From: Pseudodesulfovibrio sp.
GTDB taxonomy: Bacteria; Desulfobacterota; Desulfovibrionia; Desulfovibrionales; Desulfovibrionaceae
Assembly: GCA_022712815.1 (NCBI GenBank)
Contig: JAFLJW010000178.1
Coordinates: 1 to 6,710 of the forward strand
DNA: 6,710 nucleotides
Direction: 5' to 3'
A model generated the notes under the pieces. That model was not told the DNA's origin, searched no databases, and saw nothing but the letters and a program-made list of their open reading frames with translations. Positions 6,476 to 6,710 of the stretch are shown one piece after another; the stretch's first letter is position 1; each line of letters opens with the position of its first letter. The position numbers and the translations under genes are program-made.

Positions 6476-6498
6476 TTCAGTAAAACAGTGTATATCAA
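6466..6498. repeat. Inverted repeat TTGATATA / TATATCAA in the divergent promoter region
   Basis: TTGATATA (6466-6473) and TATATCAA (6491-6498) are perfect 8-bp reverse complements separated by 17 nt. The left arm overlaps the -10-like TATAAT at 6470-6475. The placement and spacing (arm starts about 25 bp apart) suit a dimeric regulator contacting two faces, or two half-sites. The halves resemble TTGAT/ATCAA of FNR-type sites but are far too widely spaced for a standard FNR box. Confidence 0.35.
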
Positions 6499-6524
6499 CT
6501 GGGAATGAGAACCATTAATCTGGT

Positions 6525-6529
6525 GAGGA
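6525..6529 (+). promoter_or_regulatory. Shine-Dalgarno of the P460-like gene
   Basis: GAGGA with a 7-nt spacer to ATG 6537. It supports this start, which is followed at once by a signal peptide. Confidence 0.65.
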
Positions 6530-6536
6530 AAAGCAG

Positions 6537-6710
6537 ATGAAAAAAGTTGCCCTGATTTTCGTAATTCTGATTATGACTGTTGCCTGGAGTGTGGCTCAGG
6601 AAGGACCGTCGGTGGATGGAGAATCTTTGTGGAATGAGATTTCTGTTGTTTCACCTTACGACAAATGGGATCAGTGGCCGGACCACACCGGCATGCAATC
6701 CGGTAAGGCA
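6537..6710 (+). CDS. Secreted protein, probable cytochrome P460 family (N-terminal 58 residues; 3' end outside window)
   Basis: The reading frame stays open to the window end, giving 58 residues. Residues 1-20 form a Sec signal peptide (MKKVALIFVILIMTVAWSVA), with likely cleavage before QEG. The mature start has SLWNEIS followed by PYDKWDQWPDHTGMQSGKA. Cytochrome P460 family proteins share such a Tyr..Trp..Trp-Pro..Met..Gly block before a PHG motif, which would fall beyond the edge here. The family binds a c-type haem crosslinked to Lys in the best-studied members and handles hydroxylamine or nitrogen oxides; some relatives may only bind ligands. The haem motif CxxCH lies in the unseen part, so the call rests on this N-terminal block alone. 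It is transcribed away from the sensor-MCP pair, with a 247-nt divergent region between. Confidence 0.5.
   Translation, partial: MKKVALIFVILIMTVAWSVAQEGPSVDGESLWNEISVVSPYDKWDQWPDHTGMQSGKA

Overview
The window looks like chromosome of a Gram-negative bacterium of the Desulfovibrionaceae type (Desulfovibrio/Pseudodesulfovibrio-like). This is inferred from protein flavour and gene layout: an LptD-like outer-membrane barrel end, an endonuclease-type MutL, alanine racemase, and a chemoreceptor paired with a periplasmic sensor protein. No rRNA, tRNA, CRISPR array, IS element or phage gene is visible, and no gap between genes exceeds 300 bases.

Left half, plus strand (1-3747): a compact run of four genes. 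It opens with the 3' end of a probable lptD (LPS-assembly barrel), then mutL (mismatch repair, start 532), alr (alanine racemase, only 6 nt after mutL) and a 79-residue acidic protein of unknown function with a strong Shine-Dalgarno. The short gaps (44, 6 and 20 nt) suggest one transcription unit serving envelope building, peptidoglycan D-alanine supply and DNA repair. A 265-nt gap follows. It ends in a strong hairpin terminator (3975-4014) shared with the convergent gene on the other strand.

Right half, minus strand (6289-4013): a secreted single-domain PDC/Cache-like sensor protein, then 63 nt downstream a full-length methyl-accepting chemotaxis protein (MCP). The MCP has TM1, a periplasmic four-helix-type domain, TM2, HAMP, the signalling hairpin and a long tail ending DFERF, which resembles the CheR/CheB-tethering pentapeptide. 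The two genes plausibly form a sensory pair in which the soluble periplasmic protein binds a ligand and presents it to the receptor.

Right edge, plus strand (6537-6710): the start of a secreted protein whose first mature residues resemble cytochrome P460 family proteins. It is cut by the window end. The 247-nt divergent region between it and the sensor gene is AT-rich and holds candidate -10 elements, an 8+8 bp inverted repeat and a possible 22-codon leader ORF.

Most of the window is ordinary housekeeping sequence. The points most worth a second look are the sensor/MCP pair with its intergenic hairpin, the altered last Glu of the MutL endonuclease motif, the Met-Asp to Met-Gln change in Alr, and two possible small ORFs. 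I see no clear evidence of an undescribed multi-gene system.
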